This document shows positions 41,006 through 49,848 of a DNA stretch of 64,000 nucleotides, piece after piece. The notes beneath the pieces are model-generated. The model was not told the DNA's origin and searched no databases. It worked only from the letters and a program-made list of their open reading frames with translations. Source of the DNA: Candidatus Saccharicenans sp. (GTDB lineage Bacteria; Acidobacteriota; Aminicenantia; Aminicenantales; Saccharicenantaceae); assembly GCA_024653215.1 (NCBI GenBank), contig JANLFU010000001.1, positions 186,001-250,000 on the forward strand. Direction: 5' to 3'. Positions within the stretch are counted from its first letter, which is position 1. Each line of letters begins with the position of its first letter. Both the position numbers and the translations under genes were made by a program.

Positions 41006-41605
41006 TTATTTGCCGTAAATCTTGCGGAGTTCCTCGACCAGGTCCATATTTTTTTCGACTTCGACCAGGGGAATGTTCTTGCTCCGGGCGATAGCGGTGA
41101 AACGACCGTCGGAGTTGCCCTCCTTGTTGACCAGGAGAAGGTCCGACTGGGGAGCCACGGCCTCGATGCTCTGCTCATCGGTGGTGTCGCCGGCCGCCGC
41201 CCCCTGGGCCCTTCTCTTCATTCCTTCAACGTGGGCCCCGATGACCTTCAGGCCCTGTTTCCTGGCTTCCTGGATGAGCTGGTTGATTCTCTTGATTTCA
41301 TCGTCGATGGAAATCCCGGCCGCCCCCATGCCCTTGAGGCTGGCTCCCATGACTATGATTATGGAACCGTAGGGCTGGCCGCTTTCCTTCTTTTTCTGAA
41401 GGGCTGAAGCGGTGGCCAGGGGGTCAAGCTCGAAGGGCAGGCCAAGTTTCTGCAGAACCACCTTGATGATGGCCGGACCCGGGCTCTGCCCGCAGGAGGT
41501 GAGGAGAATCGGTGGACTGGCGGTGACTGCCTGCCCGGGCAGGGTTCCAACCGCCGGCCCCAAAAGTACCAGTCCCAGAATTATCAGAGCAACCAGTCTC
41601 TTCAT
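41006..41605 (-). CDS. Secreted DUF6305 family protein
   Basis: The start is ATG 41605, placed after GAGGAG and at the head of a signal peptide (MKRLVALIILGLVLLGPAVG); a longer frame upstream lacks these. The mature part has LLTSCGQSPGPAIIKVVLQK, IIVMGASLKGMGAAG, VIGAHVEGMKRRAQG and LLLVNKEGNSDGRFT, the hallmark segments of DUF6305. This family is seen in periplasmic proteins of anaerobes and often sits near transporters; its function is unknown. The repeated Gly/His loops suggest binding of an anion or small metabolite. No partner gene is adjacent. Confidence 0.75.
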   Translation of the reverse strand: MKRLVALIILGLVLLGPAVGTLPGQAVTASPPILLTSCGQSPGPAIIKVVLQKLGLPFELDPLATASALQKKKESGQPYGSIIIVMGASLKGMGAAGISIDDEIKRINQLIQEARKQGLKVIGAHVEGMKRRAQGAAAGDTTDEQSIEAVAPQSDLLLVNKEGNSDGRFTAIARSKNIPLVEVEKNMDLVEELRKIYGK

Positions 41606-41812
41606 TCTTGAACTCCTCTCGTCATTTTCCTGGATCGGGCTGAACACCAGACTAAGTTTATGTTTTCTGCCGGCTGAAATCAACTCCCGACCTGCGTCCT
41701 GTCAGGCCCGGGGGTCAGGCCGGCCCAGGGTTTCATGGATGAGGGGGCCGAAAGCTCAATTGTTACTTCTGAACCAGGCGGCCGTTGGTTTGAAAGAAGG
41801 AAAATACAACCT

Positions 41813-41852
41813 GACCTGCCGGGATGTCCAGAAAACGGGCAGGTCTTTTTTT
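41813..41852 (+). terminator. Terminator-like hairpin on the plus strand with no annotated upstream gene
   Basis: GACCTGCC (41813-41820) pairs with GGCAGGTC (41838-41845) and is followed by seven T residues (41846-41852). No plus-strand gene lies before it. It might serve the minus-strand DUF72 gene in reverse, but that tail is poor, so it may end an unseen plus-strand RNA. Confidence 0.5.
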
Positions 41853-41881
41853 AATGAACCCGTCGGGACCACCTGCTCAGT

Positions 41882-42601
41882 TCAGGTGCCGGATAGTAGC
41901 TCTCGCAGCTTCAGGGCGTTAGACACGGCATGGGCCTGGTAATCGTTGTTGAAGTAGACGAAAGCCTCAGTCGCTCCACACTGGCGGATGGCCTCGGCCC
42001 ACTTTTTTAATTCTTCATCCGTGTAGCGATAGCGGTAGCCTCCGGTCAGCCCGTGGAACCGGAAGTAGGCCACGGGAGCGGTCACCACCACTTCAGGCGG
42101 AACCCGGGACGAGGAAACCACGCAGAAAATGGCCCCGGATGCGGACATCAGTTCATAGACCGCCGGGTCGTACCAGCCGGGATGCCGGAATTCAATCACC
42201 TGCCTGAAGCCGACCGGGAGAGTTTTAAGGAAGGATTCCAGCAGTTCCAGGTCCTTGCTCAGGGAAGGCGGGAGCTGATAGAGCAGGCAGCCCACCTTGC
42301 CCCGGAGCTGCCGGGCCAAAAAGGCCAGGTGTTCCAGGTCATGTTCCACCTTTTTTAATTTTTTAATATGGGTAATCTGCCGGTTGGCCTTCAGGGTGAA
42401 CAAAAAGTCCGCCGGGGTTCTGGTGGCCCAGCCATGCAGGATTTCCGGTTTGGGCGACCGGTAAAAAGTCATATTGATTTCCACCGTGTCAAAATGACCG
42501 GCGTAATATTCAAGCCAGTCGGTGGGCTTCATTTCGGGCGGGTAGAACCGGCCGCGCCAGCCCGGGTAGCTCCAGCCCGAGGTTCCGATATGGATTTTCA
42601 T
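41882..42601 (-). CDS. DUF72 family protein (YecE-like)
   Basis: The 239-residue product has the DUF72 pattern: HIGTSGWSYPGWRG at the start, FYPPEMKPTDWLEYYA, INMTFYR, FTLKANRQITH, LLYQLPPSL, IEFRHPGWY and a terminal YFNNDYQAHAVSNAL. The family adopts a TIM-barrel fold with conserved charged residues; its reaction is unknown, though links to nucleic-acid metabolism have been proposed. No signal peptide; cytoplasmic. Single-gene unit. Confidence 0.9.
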   Translation of the reverse strand: MKIHIGTSGWSYPGWRGRFYPPEMKPTDWLEYYAGHFDTVEINMTFYRSPKPEILHGWATRTPADFLFTLKANRQITHIKKLKKVEHDLEHLAFLARQLRGKVGCLLYQLPPSLSKDLELLESFLKTLPVGFRQVIEFRHPGWYDPAVYELMSASGAIFCVVSSSRVPPEVVVTAPVAYFRFHGLTGGYRYRYTDEELKKWAEAIRQCGATEAFVYFNNDYQAHAVSNALKLRELLSGT

Positions 42602-42753
42602 CCCTTGTCCCTCACCTCTAATGTATCCAGCTTCCGGGTTGAAATCAATTCTTTTGACTGCCAGGATAGATGGCCGTTTTTACGGGTAATTTTCGATTGT
42701 TGTTTGGTTCTGCAGATGAGGCCTGCCCTGATTGCCAGGTCAGGCCCCTTATT

Positions 42754-42782
42754 TTGACACCTGCGCCTGTTTATGGTAAATT
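42754..42782 (+). promoter_or_regulatory. hppA: Predicted strong promoter for the membrane pyrophosphatase
   Basis: TTGACA (42754-42759), an ideal 17-base spacer and TAAATT (42777-42782) make the best -35/-10 pair in this part of the window. A start near 42789 gives a leader of about 70 bases and excludes the in-frame start at 42773. Confidence 0.65.
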
Positions 42783-42859
42783 TACGGCTTAAATTTCGAA
42801 AGGGTAAACAACCGGATTCAACGGATAGAATCCCCATCAGTCTGAGCAGGAGGCAAGAA

Positions 42860-45046
42860 ATGTTAAATTCCGTTTTCTGGCTGGCCCCGGCTGCTTCAGT
42901 CCTGGCCCTGTTTTTTGCCTGGTTTTTTTATAACCAGATGAAAAAAAAGAGCGAGGGCACGGACAGGATGGCCCAGATTGCTTCTTACGTTAGAAAAGGA
43001 GCGATGGCCTACCTGAAGCAGCAGTACAAGGTGGTCATAATCGTTTTTATCTGCCTGATTCTGCTTCTGGCCTTCATGGCCTTCGTCCTCAAGGTCCAGA
43101 ACAGGTGGGTTCCGGTGGCCTTCCTGACCGGCGGCTTCTTCTCCGGTCTGGCCGGGTTTTTCGGAATGAAGACCGCCACTTACGCCTCGGCCCGGACGGC
43201 CAATGCTGCCCGCAACTCCCTGGACAGCGCCCTGAAGGTGGCTTTCCGGAGCGGAGCGGTCATGGGCCTGACGGTGGTCGGACTGGCCCTTCTGGATATC
43301 TCGCTCTGGTTTTTAATCCTGAAGCATTTTTATCCTGTTTCCGATGAACATAACCTGATCATCATCACCACCACCATGCTGACCTTCGGCATGGGAGCTT
43401 CCACCCAGGCCCTGTTTGCCAGGGTTGGCGGCGGAATCTTCACCAAGGCGGCCGATGTCGGGGCCGACCTGGTGGGCAAAATTGAATCCAACATTCCCGA
43501 GGATGATCCCAGGAACCCGGCGGTCATTGCCGACAACGTCGGCGATAACGTTGGAGACGTAGCCGGAATGGGCGCAGACCTGTATGAGTCTTATGCCGGC
43601 TCGATCCTGGCCACGGCCGCCCTGGGAGCTTCGGCCTTTGCCGGCCAGGGAGCCATGCAGCTCAACGCCGTGGTGGCCCCCATGGCCATCGCCGCGGTGG
43701 GAACGCTCCTATCCATCCTGGGCATTTTCTTTGTCAGGACCAGGGAAGGGGCGACCCAGAAGGATTTGATCAATGCCCTGGGTCGGGGAATCAATGCCAG
43801 CTCGGTGTTCATAATAATCTTCTCCTATTTTGTGATCCGGTTCCTTAAACTCCCGCTGGGAACCTGGCTGGCCCTGGTGGCCGGGTTGCTGGCCGGAATC
43901 GTTATCGGCAAGTCGACCGAGTATTTCACCTCTCATTCATTCAGACCGACCAAGAGGATTGCTAATAGCGCCACCACCGGCGCGGCCACGGTTATTATTT
44001 CCGGCATCGGCACCGGCATGCTGTCCACCTCCATCCCGGTCCTGGCGGTGGCGGCCGGAACGGTCCTGGCCTATCTCTTTGCTTCCGGCTTTAACCTGGC
44101 CAACATCGGTCAGGGACTGTACGGAATAGGAATAGCAGCCGTCGGCATGCTGTCCACGCTGGGAATCACCCTGGCCACCGACGCCTACGGTCCGATTGCC
44201 GACAACGCCGGGGGCAACGCCCAGATGTCCAACCTGGACCCGGAAGTCAGAAAGCGGACCGACGCCCTGGATGCCCTGGGTAATACCACGGCCGCTACCG
44301 GTAAGGGCTTTGCCATCGGCTCGGCGGCCCTGACCGCCCTGGCCCTGCTGGCTTCTTACGTGGAAGAACTGAAGGTGGGGTTACTGCGCGTCGGCCAGAA
44401 TACCCTCCAGATGCTGGATGGAACAGTGATAGAAACGGCCAGGGCCGGCTTTCTGGACTTCATGAACTATTTCCGGGTCAACCTGATGAATCCCATCGTC
44501 CTGGTGGGCATGTTCATCGGGGCCATGATGGCCTTTGTCTTCTGCGGCCTGACCATGCAGGCCGTGGGCAAGGCTGCCGGCAAGATGGTTGATGAAGTCC
44601 GGCGTCAGTTCAAGGAAATTCCCGGAGTCTGGGAAGGAACGGCCGAACCCGATTACGCCCGCTGCGTGGCCATCTCGACCAAGGGTGCCCAGAAAGCCAT
44701 GATGGTGCCTTCCCTGGCGGCCATCGTGGTTCCGGTGGCCACCGGACTGCTGCTGGGAGTGGGCGGGGTGATGGGCCTGCTGATCGGGGCCACCACCACC
44801 GGCTTCGTCCTGGCCGTTTTCATGGCCAACGCCGGCGGCGCCTGGGACAATGCCAAGAAGTTCATCGAGGAAGGCAACCTGGGCGGCAAGGGTTCAACCG
44901 CCCACAAGGCGGCCGTGGTCGGGGACACCGTGGGCGACCCCTTCAAGGACACCTCCGGTCCCAGCCTGAACATCCTGATCAAGCTGATGAGCATGGTGTC
45001 CATCGTCATGGCCGGGCTGACCGTGGCCTTCTCCCTGATCAAGTGA
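42860..45046 (+). CDS. hppA: K+-dependent ion-translocating membrane pyrophosphatase
   Basis: AGGAGG lies six bases before ATG 42860. The 728-residue product has about sixteen membrane spans and the catalytic loops of the family: [29 protein letters not shown], and in the second half [10 protein letters not shown] and [15 protein letters not shown]. The loop [10 protein letters not shown] has Ala at the position where K+-independent enzymes carry Lys, so it should need potassium. Such enzymes pump H+ or Na+ with pyrophosphate energy; which ion is used here cannot be settled by eye. It has its own promoter and terminator. Confidence 0.93.
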   Translation: MLNSVFWLAPAASVLALFFAWFFYNQMKKKSEGTDRMAQIASYVRKGAMAYLKQQYKVVIIVFICLILLLAFMAFVLKVQNRWVPVAFLTGGFFSGLAGFFGMKTATYASARTANAARNSLDSALKVAFRSGAVMGLTVVGLALLDISLWFLILKHFYPVSDEHNLIIITTTMLTFGMGASTQALFARVGGGIFTKAADVGADLVGKIESNIPEDDPRNPAVIADNVGDNVGDVAGMGADLYESYAGSILATAALGASAFAGQGAMQLNAVVAPMAIAAVGTLLSILGIFFVRTREGATQKDLINALGRGINASSVFIIIFSYFVIRFLKLPLGTWLALVAGLLAGIVIGKSTEYFTSHSFRPTKRIANSATTGAATVIISGIGTGMLSTSIPVLAVAAGTVLAYLFASGFNLANIGQGLYGIGIAAVGMLSTLGITLATDAYGPIADNAGGNAQMSNLDPEVRKRTDALDALGNTTAATGKGFAIGSAALTALALLASYVEELKVGLLRVGQNTLQMLDGTVIETARAGFLDFMNYFRVNLMNPIVLVGMFIGAMMAFVFCGLTMQAVGKAAGKMVDEVRRQFKEIPGVWEGTAEPDYARCVAISTKGAQKAMMVPSLAAIVVPVATGLLLGVGGVMGLLIGATTTGFVLAVFMANAGGAWDNAKKFIEEGNLGGKGSTAHKAAVVGDTVGDPFKDTSGPSLNILIKLMSMVSIVMAGLTVAFSLIK

Positions 45047-45048
45047 AT

Positions 45049-45068
45049 ATATGAATGACCATTCATAT
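45049..45068. promoter_or_regulatory. 20-bp AT-rich palindrome just after hppA
   Basis: ATATGAAT-GACC-ATTCATAT has perfect 8-bp arms and starts two bases after the hppA stop. The form is like an operator for a TetR-type repressor, but the position after hppA and before its terminator also allows an RNA hairpin at the transcript end. Confidence 0.3.
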
Positions 45069-45132
45069 GTTGGTTGGACTTCCGGATAAAATCCGGTAGA
45101 TTTCCAGCCGGAAAATTAGTAAATTAGGCTCT

Positions 45133-45174
45133 GGCCCTGCCGGGCTAACCGGCCGAGCCGGGGCCTTTTTATTT
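45133..45174 (+). terminator. Rho-independent terminator of hppA
   Basis: GGCCC (45133-45137) and GGGCC (45161-45165) close a longer GC-rich hairpin with an inner GGCT/AGCC helix, followed by TTTTTATTTT from 45166. Confidence 0.7.
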
Positions 45175-45199
45175 TCTGGCACCGGACCGGGAGGAAGTC

Positions 45200-46861
45200 A
45201 TGAGTCTATCAGGCAAGAATCATCCAACCCCAAAAGCCCTATTAATTGCCTTGCTGGCCATCAGTTTTTTATTCTCTTTTAGTGGCTGCCGCCACAAAAA
45301 GCCCGTGGTTGAAATCACGGCCGAGGAGCTGCGGGCCCATATCCGGATCCTATCCGACGATATCTACGAGGGCCGGGGCCTGGGCAGCCGGGGCATCGAA
45401 CTGGCCGCTGCCTACCTAGAAGATTTTTTTAAACAATTCGGGCTGCAACCTTTCCTGGGAGATAGCTACCGCCAGGTTTTCACCCTGGTTGGAGTCCAGC
45501 CGGACCTCAAGGCCAGCCTGGAGGTAATTCCGGGCCGCCTCCGTCAAACGGCTGAAGTCATAAAACCGGTGTTGCTCGAGGATTTTGTCATCAAGTCGGA
45601 ACGTCAGGACTGCCCGCCCGAGGTTACGGCCGAGCTGGTTTATTGCGGCTACCTGGTCCAGGCCCCGGAGCGCCAGTGGGACGACCTCAAGGGTTACGAT
45701 GTTAAGGGCAAGGTGCTCCTGGTTGAAATCAACGAGCCCGGGAATTATCCCGGCGGGATATTCGACGGCGAGGACATGAATTATTACGGCCGCTGGATTT
45801 ACAAGTTCGAGAAGGCCACGGAGCTGGGGGCGGCCGGGGTGCTGATCATCCATAACGACAGGGGAGCCACCTACGGCTGGAGTGTGGTCCGCAACTCCTG
45901 GGCCAAGGAATCCTTCTTCTTGCCAGAGAAGAAAAGAACCCTGTTCTTCCAGGGCTGGGTAACGGGTCCAACAGCCGAGAGAATATTTGCTGCGGCCGGC
46001 CTGGACCGGCAGAAGCTCCAGGCCGAGGCCGAGAAACCGGATTTTTCTCTCCGGCCGCTGGGGCTTTCAGTCCGGGTCCGGCAGAGCCCGACCTTCAGAG
46101 AGGTGAGAGCTGAAAACATCGTGGGCTGGCTCAGGAGCAACCGGCCCGAGGCCAGGAACAAGTACGCCATTATTTCGGCCCACTACGACCACCTGGGCAA
46201 GGACCCCAATCTCCAGGGAGACCAGGTCTATAACGGGGCCGTGGATAACTGTTCGGCCACGGCCTGCCTGCTGGCCCTGGCCGGCTATTATTCCCAGTTC
46301 AAGGGAGACCTGCCGTTAAACCTGGTCTTTGCGGCTGTCACGGCCGAGGAGCAGAACCTGCTCGGCTCTGATTACCTGGCCTCTCATCTGCCCGTGCCCA
46401 ACTCCTCGGTCCTGGCCAACCTGAATTTTGAAATGAGTAACGTCTGGGGAGAGACTGAAGACGTTTATGCCATCGGGGCCAGGTTCTCAGATCTTGAAGA
46501 CATCTGCCGCCAGGCAGCCGAAAAACTTGGTTATCGCTATATCCCGGAGCGCGGCGGCAATTACGGCTTTTTCTTCCGTTCGGACCAGCTGAGTTTCGCC
46601 CGCCATGGAATCCCGGCAGTCTGGCTGCATGAAGGTGTGGTGGCCAGGGGGCCCGACCCGGACCTGGTGCTGAGAAAGGCCGAGGAATACCAGAAATCTC
46701 ATTACCACCAGGTGACGGATGAATTCCAGGAAGACTGGGACATGGGCGGCGCCCTGCAGCTGCTGCGCTGGGCCAGGGAGATTATCGAGCTGCTGGGCCG
46801 GCAGGAAAAGCTGCCGCAGTTCAGGGCCGACAGCGCCTTCCAGCGACCCGTTTCTGAATAA
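45200..46861 (+). CDS. M28-family peptidase, lipoprotein
   Basis: GGGAGG precedes the ATG. A lipobox SFSGC near residue 30 marks a lipoprotein. A PA-type domain (GYDVKGKVLLVEINEPGNYP) leads to an M28 core with AHYDHLG (His), NGAVDNCSA (Asp), TAEEQNLLGS (catalytic and ligand Glu), NFEMSN and HYHQVTDE (His). The fourth ligand position has Glu where Asp is more common. The enzyme should release N-terminal residues from peptides in the periplasm or at the surface. It is the second M28 enzyme in the window and differs from the one at 38853 in length and tail. Confidence 0.87.
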   Translation: MSLSGKNHPTPKALLIALLAISFLFSFSGCRHKKPVVEITAEELRAHIRILSDDIYEGRGLGSRGIELAAAYLEDFFKQFGLQPFLGDSYRQVFTLVGVQPDLKASLEVIPGRLRQTAEVIKPVLLEDFVIKSERQDCPPEVTAELVYCGYLVQAPERQWDDLKGYDVKGKVLLVEINEPGNYPGGIFDGEDMNYYGRWIYKFEKATELGAAGVLIIHNDRGATYGWSVVRNSWAKESFFLPEKKRTLFFQGWVTGPTAERIFAAAGLDRQKLQAEAEKPDFSLRPLGLSVRVRQSPTFREVRAENIVGWLRSNRPEARNKYAIISAHYDHLGKDPNLQGDQVYNGAVDNCSATACLLALAGYYSQFKGDLPLNLVFAAVTAEEQNLLGSDYLASHLPVPNSSVLANLNFEMSNVWGETEDVYAIGARFSDLEDICRQAAEKLGYRYIPERGGNYGFFFRSDQLSFARHGIPAVWLHEGVVARGPDPDLVLRKAEEYQKSHYHQVTDEFQEDWDMGGALQLLRWAREIIELLGRQEKLPQFRADSAFQRPVSE

Positions 46862-46882
46862 AGCCAAAATTGATGCCGGTTG

Positions 46883-46910
46883 TTGCAAAACTACGGCTTT
46901 GTGATAAAAT
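46883..46910 (+). promoter_or_regulatory. Predicted promoter for the EIIA-zinc ribbon gene
   Basis: TTGCAA (46883-46888), a 16-base spacer and an extended TG-A-TAAAAT ending at 46910 form a strong promoter. Start near 46917 leaves about 11 bases of leader and excludes the TTG start at 46880. Confidence 0.6.
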
Positions 46911-46927
46911 CAGAATCTGGCTCGAAC

Positions 46928-47839
46928 ATGAACCTCAGAGAGACCTCTTTTGGTGAATTCTTAAAGCCTTCCCAGATAATCTTCGACCTCAAGAGCCGAG
47001 ATAAACTGGAAGCCATTGAAGAGCTCCTGGACAGCCTGGTCAGGCTGAAACTCATCAGCAACAAGAACCTGACCCTGACCCGTATCGTCGACCGGGAAAA
47101 CCTGGAATCCACGGCCCTGGGGCACGGACTGGCCGTTCCCCATGCCCGGGTCGATACCGAGGGCCAGATTGCCGTGGCCGTCGGCCGGTCGGCCGAGGGG
47201 ATTGATTTTGACGCTCCCGATGGTCAGCCGGTCAGGTTGATCATCCTGGTGGTCTGGAACCCGAGCCTCCCGGGCCTGTTCAATCACCTGTTTGCCGGGC
47301 TGGCCAGTTTCCTGATCAAGCCGGAAAACCGGTTCAGGCTGTTCAATACCCGGGATAAAGAAGAGCTCCATGCTGTCCTATCCGAGATAAGGTTCTCTTT
47401 CCCCAGGGAGGACAAGATCATCAACCGGGCCAGCCTGCTCAAGAAATTGCAGGACATCGAAATCAGGATCAGGCGGGCCCCCAAGGATAAACTGGAAGAG
47501 CTGCAGAAACACCGCAACCTCATCCGGGAGGAGCTGGACCAGTCGCTGCTGGCCCGATTTGATTTACTGATGGACCGTTACGGCTATGCCGTGGCCGAGG
47601 TGGTCGATGGCGTCTGCCGCAGCTGCAACATGAGCGTTTCCACCCAGATGGCCTCGGCCATTGAAGAGAGCAACGATATTTACGTCTGCGAGAATTGCGG
47701 GAAATACCTGGTGGCGGCCAGGAAAGAAAAAGTAGCCAGGGAAAAAGTGGAAAAGGCCCGGAAAGAGAAACCGGCCGCCCGGGCTGAAAAGGCCGGCAAA
47801 CCTAAAGAAACTGCCAGGAAAAAGCCGGTCCGGAAATAG
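46928..47839 (+). CDS. PTS EIIA (fructose/Ntr-type) domain fused to a C4 zinc ribbon and basic tail
   Basis: Residues 1 to about 150 form a PTS EIIA type-2 domain with phosphorylatable H72 in GLAVPHARVD. A coiled-coil-like helical pair follows (residues about 160-215), then a zf-RING_7-type zinc ribbon with C-x2-C (CRSCNM) and a second C-x2-C (YVCENCGK). The last 45 residues are very rich in Lys, Ala and Arg. The EIIA part links to PTS-Ntr phosphorelays that regulate rather than transport. The ribbon and basic tail suggest nucleic-acid or ribosome contact. No EI, HPr or other PTS gene is in the window. The start is fixed by the promoter at 46883. Confidence 0.83.
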   Translation: MNLRETSFGEFLKPSQIIFDLKSRDKLEAIEELLDSLVRLKLISNKNLTLTRIVDRENLESTALGHGLAVPHARVDTEGQIAVAVGRSAEGIDFDAPDGQPVRLIILVVWNPSLPGLFNHLFAGLASFLIKPENRFRLFNTRDKEELHAVLSEIRFSFPREDKIINRASLLKKLQDIEIRIRRAPKDKLEELQKHRNLIREELDQSLLARFDLLMDRYGYAVAEVVDGVCRSCNMSVSTQMASAIEESNDIYVCENCGKYLVAARKEKVAREKVEKARKEKPAARAEKAGKPKETARKKPVRK

Positions 47840-47912
47840 CCAGCCTCTTCCTTCCTTAAGTCCCCACACTTAGGATTTAATTGTTCCGGCTATTCTCTTG
47901 CGTTCTATTAAT

Positions 47913-49652
47913 TCAATTACCCAGGGCTGCGGCCGATAAATTGACCGGCTGGAGAAGCCGGTACACCGGGAGTTCGGAAAGACCACGCTGCCACTGGCCG
48001 GCCAGGTAACGGTCGAAGAAATTCCAGACCACCAGCCCGTCGTCGCTTTCCGGTTCCAGCAGGTAGGCGGCCAGGAAACCCGAGGGCTGGGCGGTTCTGA
48101 CCAGCAAAGTTCCGGCCGGGAATTTCCTGGTTTCTTTCTTGTACTCGCCCTTTATCTGGTTCAGACGATGCCCCTGGAAGGGCCTTTCCGCTCCCTTCAA
48201 TTCTTTGGGCACAAAAATTTCAACCTCCAGGTTGACTTCCTCCTTCAGGGACTCGACCAGCAAACCGTGGGCCAGCAGTTTCTCTTTTATTTCGGGGTCG
48301 GGCACCGATATTAAGTAGGCAAAGGGGAAGGGCACCGTTCTTTTGGGCCGGTAATCGGCAAAATAAGGAACGGTAACCGGCTTTTTCCGGTCGGTCGGTT
48401 TTAACTGCGGGAAGCCTCCACCCGGTCTTTCTGTTACTTCCAGTTCATAGGCATTAATGGTAATCGGCTTGGGGAGAGGTTGCAGGTCGTATTCAACCGC
48501 AAAGCTCCGGCCTGCGGGATTAAGTCCGAGCTGGATGGTGCGGCGGTCGGCTTCCTCCACCAGCTTCTGGATCTCGATGGCCTTGAGAGAGGCATAATCC
48601 AGGATGGCCTTGAGGAAGTAGAAACAGCTCATCACCCTGGTCCTGTAATCGGCGTGGACGTAATTTTCGTCGAGAATGGATAGCCGATTACGCAGCCCAA
48701 CATAGTTGGTAAAATAGCGCGGTTGCGGTTCGAAAGTTACCCAGCCCTGGGACGGGTCGCGCCAATCGCGAAACATGCCGTAGGGGACAGCCAGGGTGCT
48801 GTATTTCTCCTTCAAGGTCTTGACGATGGCCGACAGCATGGTGTCCCTCTGGTAGGCCAGGAGTTCCGGGTCGGAGTTGGGGTTGAGCGGCCAGGAGTAG
48901 GTCACCGTTTCTTCATGGTAAGCGCCGTCGGTGGTGTGGCAATCGACCACCAGGGCCGGGTCCCAGAGGTTAAGGATGTTGGCCACCACCGCCTTCATCT
49001 CGGGACTTTCCAGCTTGACCGCGTCCCGGTTGAGGTCCAGGTTCAGGGCATTCTGGCGGACGCCCACTCCCTGTTCCGGGCCCGGCTGCTGGCGCCGGTT
49101 TTCCGGGCTGATTCTTTCGTTGCCGTCGGCGTTGAGGTTGGGGACGATCAATACCACCAGGTTATTCAGATATGGATGGGCCTGGCTCATCAGGATTTCC
49201 CGGGCCAGCATCAGGGAAGCTTCCTTGCCTTCCACCTCTCCGGCGTGAATGTTGGCCTGGATGTAAACAATGGTCTTCTTAAGGTTGCGGGCGGCCTGGG
49301 GTGTATGGACGGGGGGATTGCTCAGTATCAGCAGGGGAATTCGCCGGCCTTCGGCCGTCTGCCCGATATCCTGGACCACCAGGTTGGGGCTGACTTTCTG
49401 GAGCTCAGCGACGAGGTCCAGCACTTCCTGGTAACGGGAAGTGGCGGTGAAATTGCTCTTCTCGGCCACCGTCAGCAGGTTCTCTGGAATAACGACCGGC
49501 TGAACCGGAGGCGGCTGAACCTGTTTTTTCTGGCTGTCGGCCGGCCGGGTTTGTTTCTGGCCAGAAGTGTTGGCCAGGGCGGCTGTGGCCCAGGCCAGGA
49601 TCAGGACCAGGACCAGAACTAATATTTTGCGGTTGGTGAGCCTTTTTTGAAT
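47913..49652 (-). CDS. Secreted M14-family zinc carboxypeptidase
   Basis: The start is ATG 49652, after AAGGA and at the head of a signal peptide with KILVLVLVLILAWATAALA. The M14 motifs are QANIHAGEVEGKEA (H-x2-E zinc ligands), NPNADGNERIS-like VPNLNADGNERIS, VVDCHTTDGAYHE (third His) and LDENYVHA with the likely catalytic Glu. After about residue 370 there is a beta-rich C-terminal extension. This type, common in Acidobacteriota and Bacteroidota, is annotated as carboxypeptidase of unknown specificity. It would act outside the cytoplasm. It is convergent with the EIIA fusion gene. Confidence 0.87.
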   Translation of the reverse strand: MQKRLTNRKILVLVLVLILAWATAALANTSGQKQTRPADSQKKQVQPPPVQPVVIPENLLTVAEKSNFTATSRYQEVLDLVAELQKVSPNLVVQDIGQTAEGRRIPLLILSNPPVHTPQAARNLKKTIVYIQANIHAGEVEGKEASLMLAREILMSQAHPYLNNLVVLIVPNLNADGNERISPENRRQQPGPEQGVGVRQNALNLDLNRDAVKLESPEMKAVVANILNLWDPALVVDCHTTDGAYHEETVTYSWPLNPNSDPELLAYQRDTMLSAIVKTLKEKYSTLAVPYGMFRDWRDPSQGWVTFEPQPRYFTNYVGLRNRLSILDENYVHADYRTRVMSCFYFLKAILDYASLKAIEIQKLVEEADRRTIQLGLNPAGRSFAVEYDLQPLPKPITINAYELEVTERPGGGFPQLKPTDRKKPVTVPYFADYRPKRTVPFPFAYLISVPDPEIKEKLLAHGLLVESLKEEVNLEVEIFVPKELKGAERPFQGHRLNQIKGEYKKETRKFPAGTLLVRTAQPSGFLAAYLLEPESDDGLVVWNFFDRYLAGQWQRGLSELPVYRLLQPVNLSAAALGN

Positions 49653-49848
49653 CATGTTTAATTCCTTTATCGGAGTTTCATCAGAAATTATGTTCAACTG
49701 AAGCTAAGAATCTTCTGGCGGCCTACTGGGCCCGGGGGCTGGCCGCGGCAGTTTTAAGAATCAGAGTTTATCCCGGCCCCCGTTCGTGGTCAACAGAATT
49801 TTTTTTGAGCCGAACAAATAGATATAAGGCAGGAGGAGAGGAGGTAAG
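49653..49848. other. Intergenic region upstream of the M14 gene and small frame
   Basis: About 200 bases between divergent genes hold the presumed promoters of both sides. I see a run of eight T at 49798-49807 and a purine-rich GGAGGAGAGGAGGTAAGG near 49831-49848, which serves as a possible Shine-Dalgarno for the frame at 49849. No gene is supported in this stretch itself. Confidence 0.4.
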
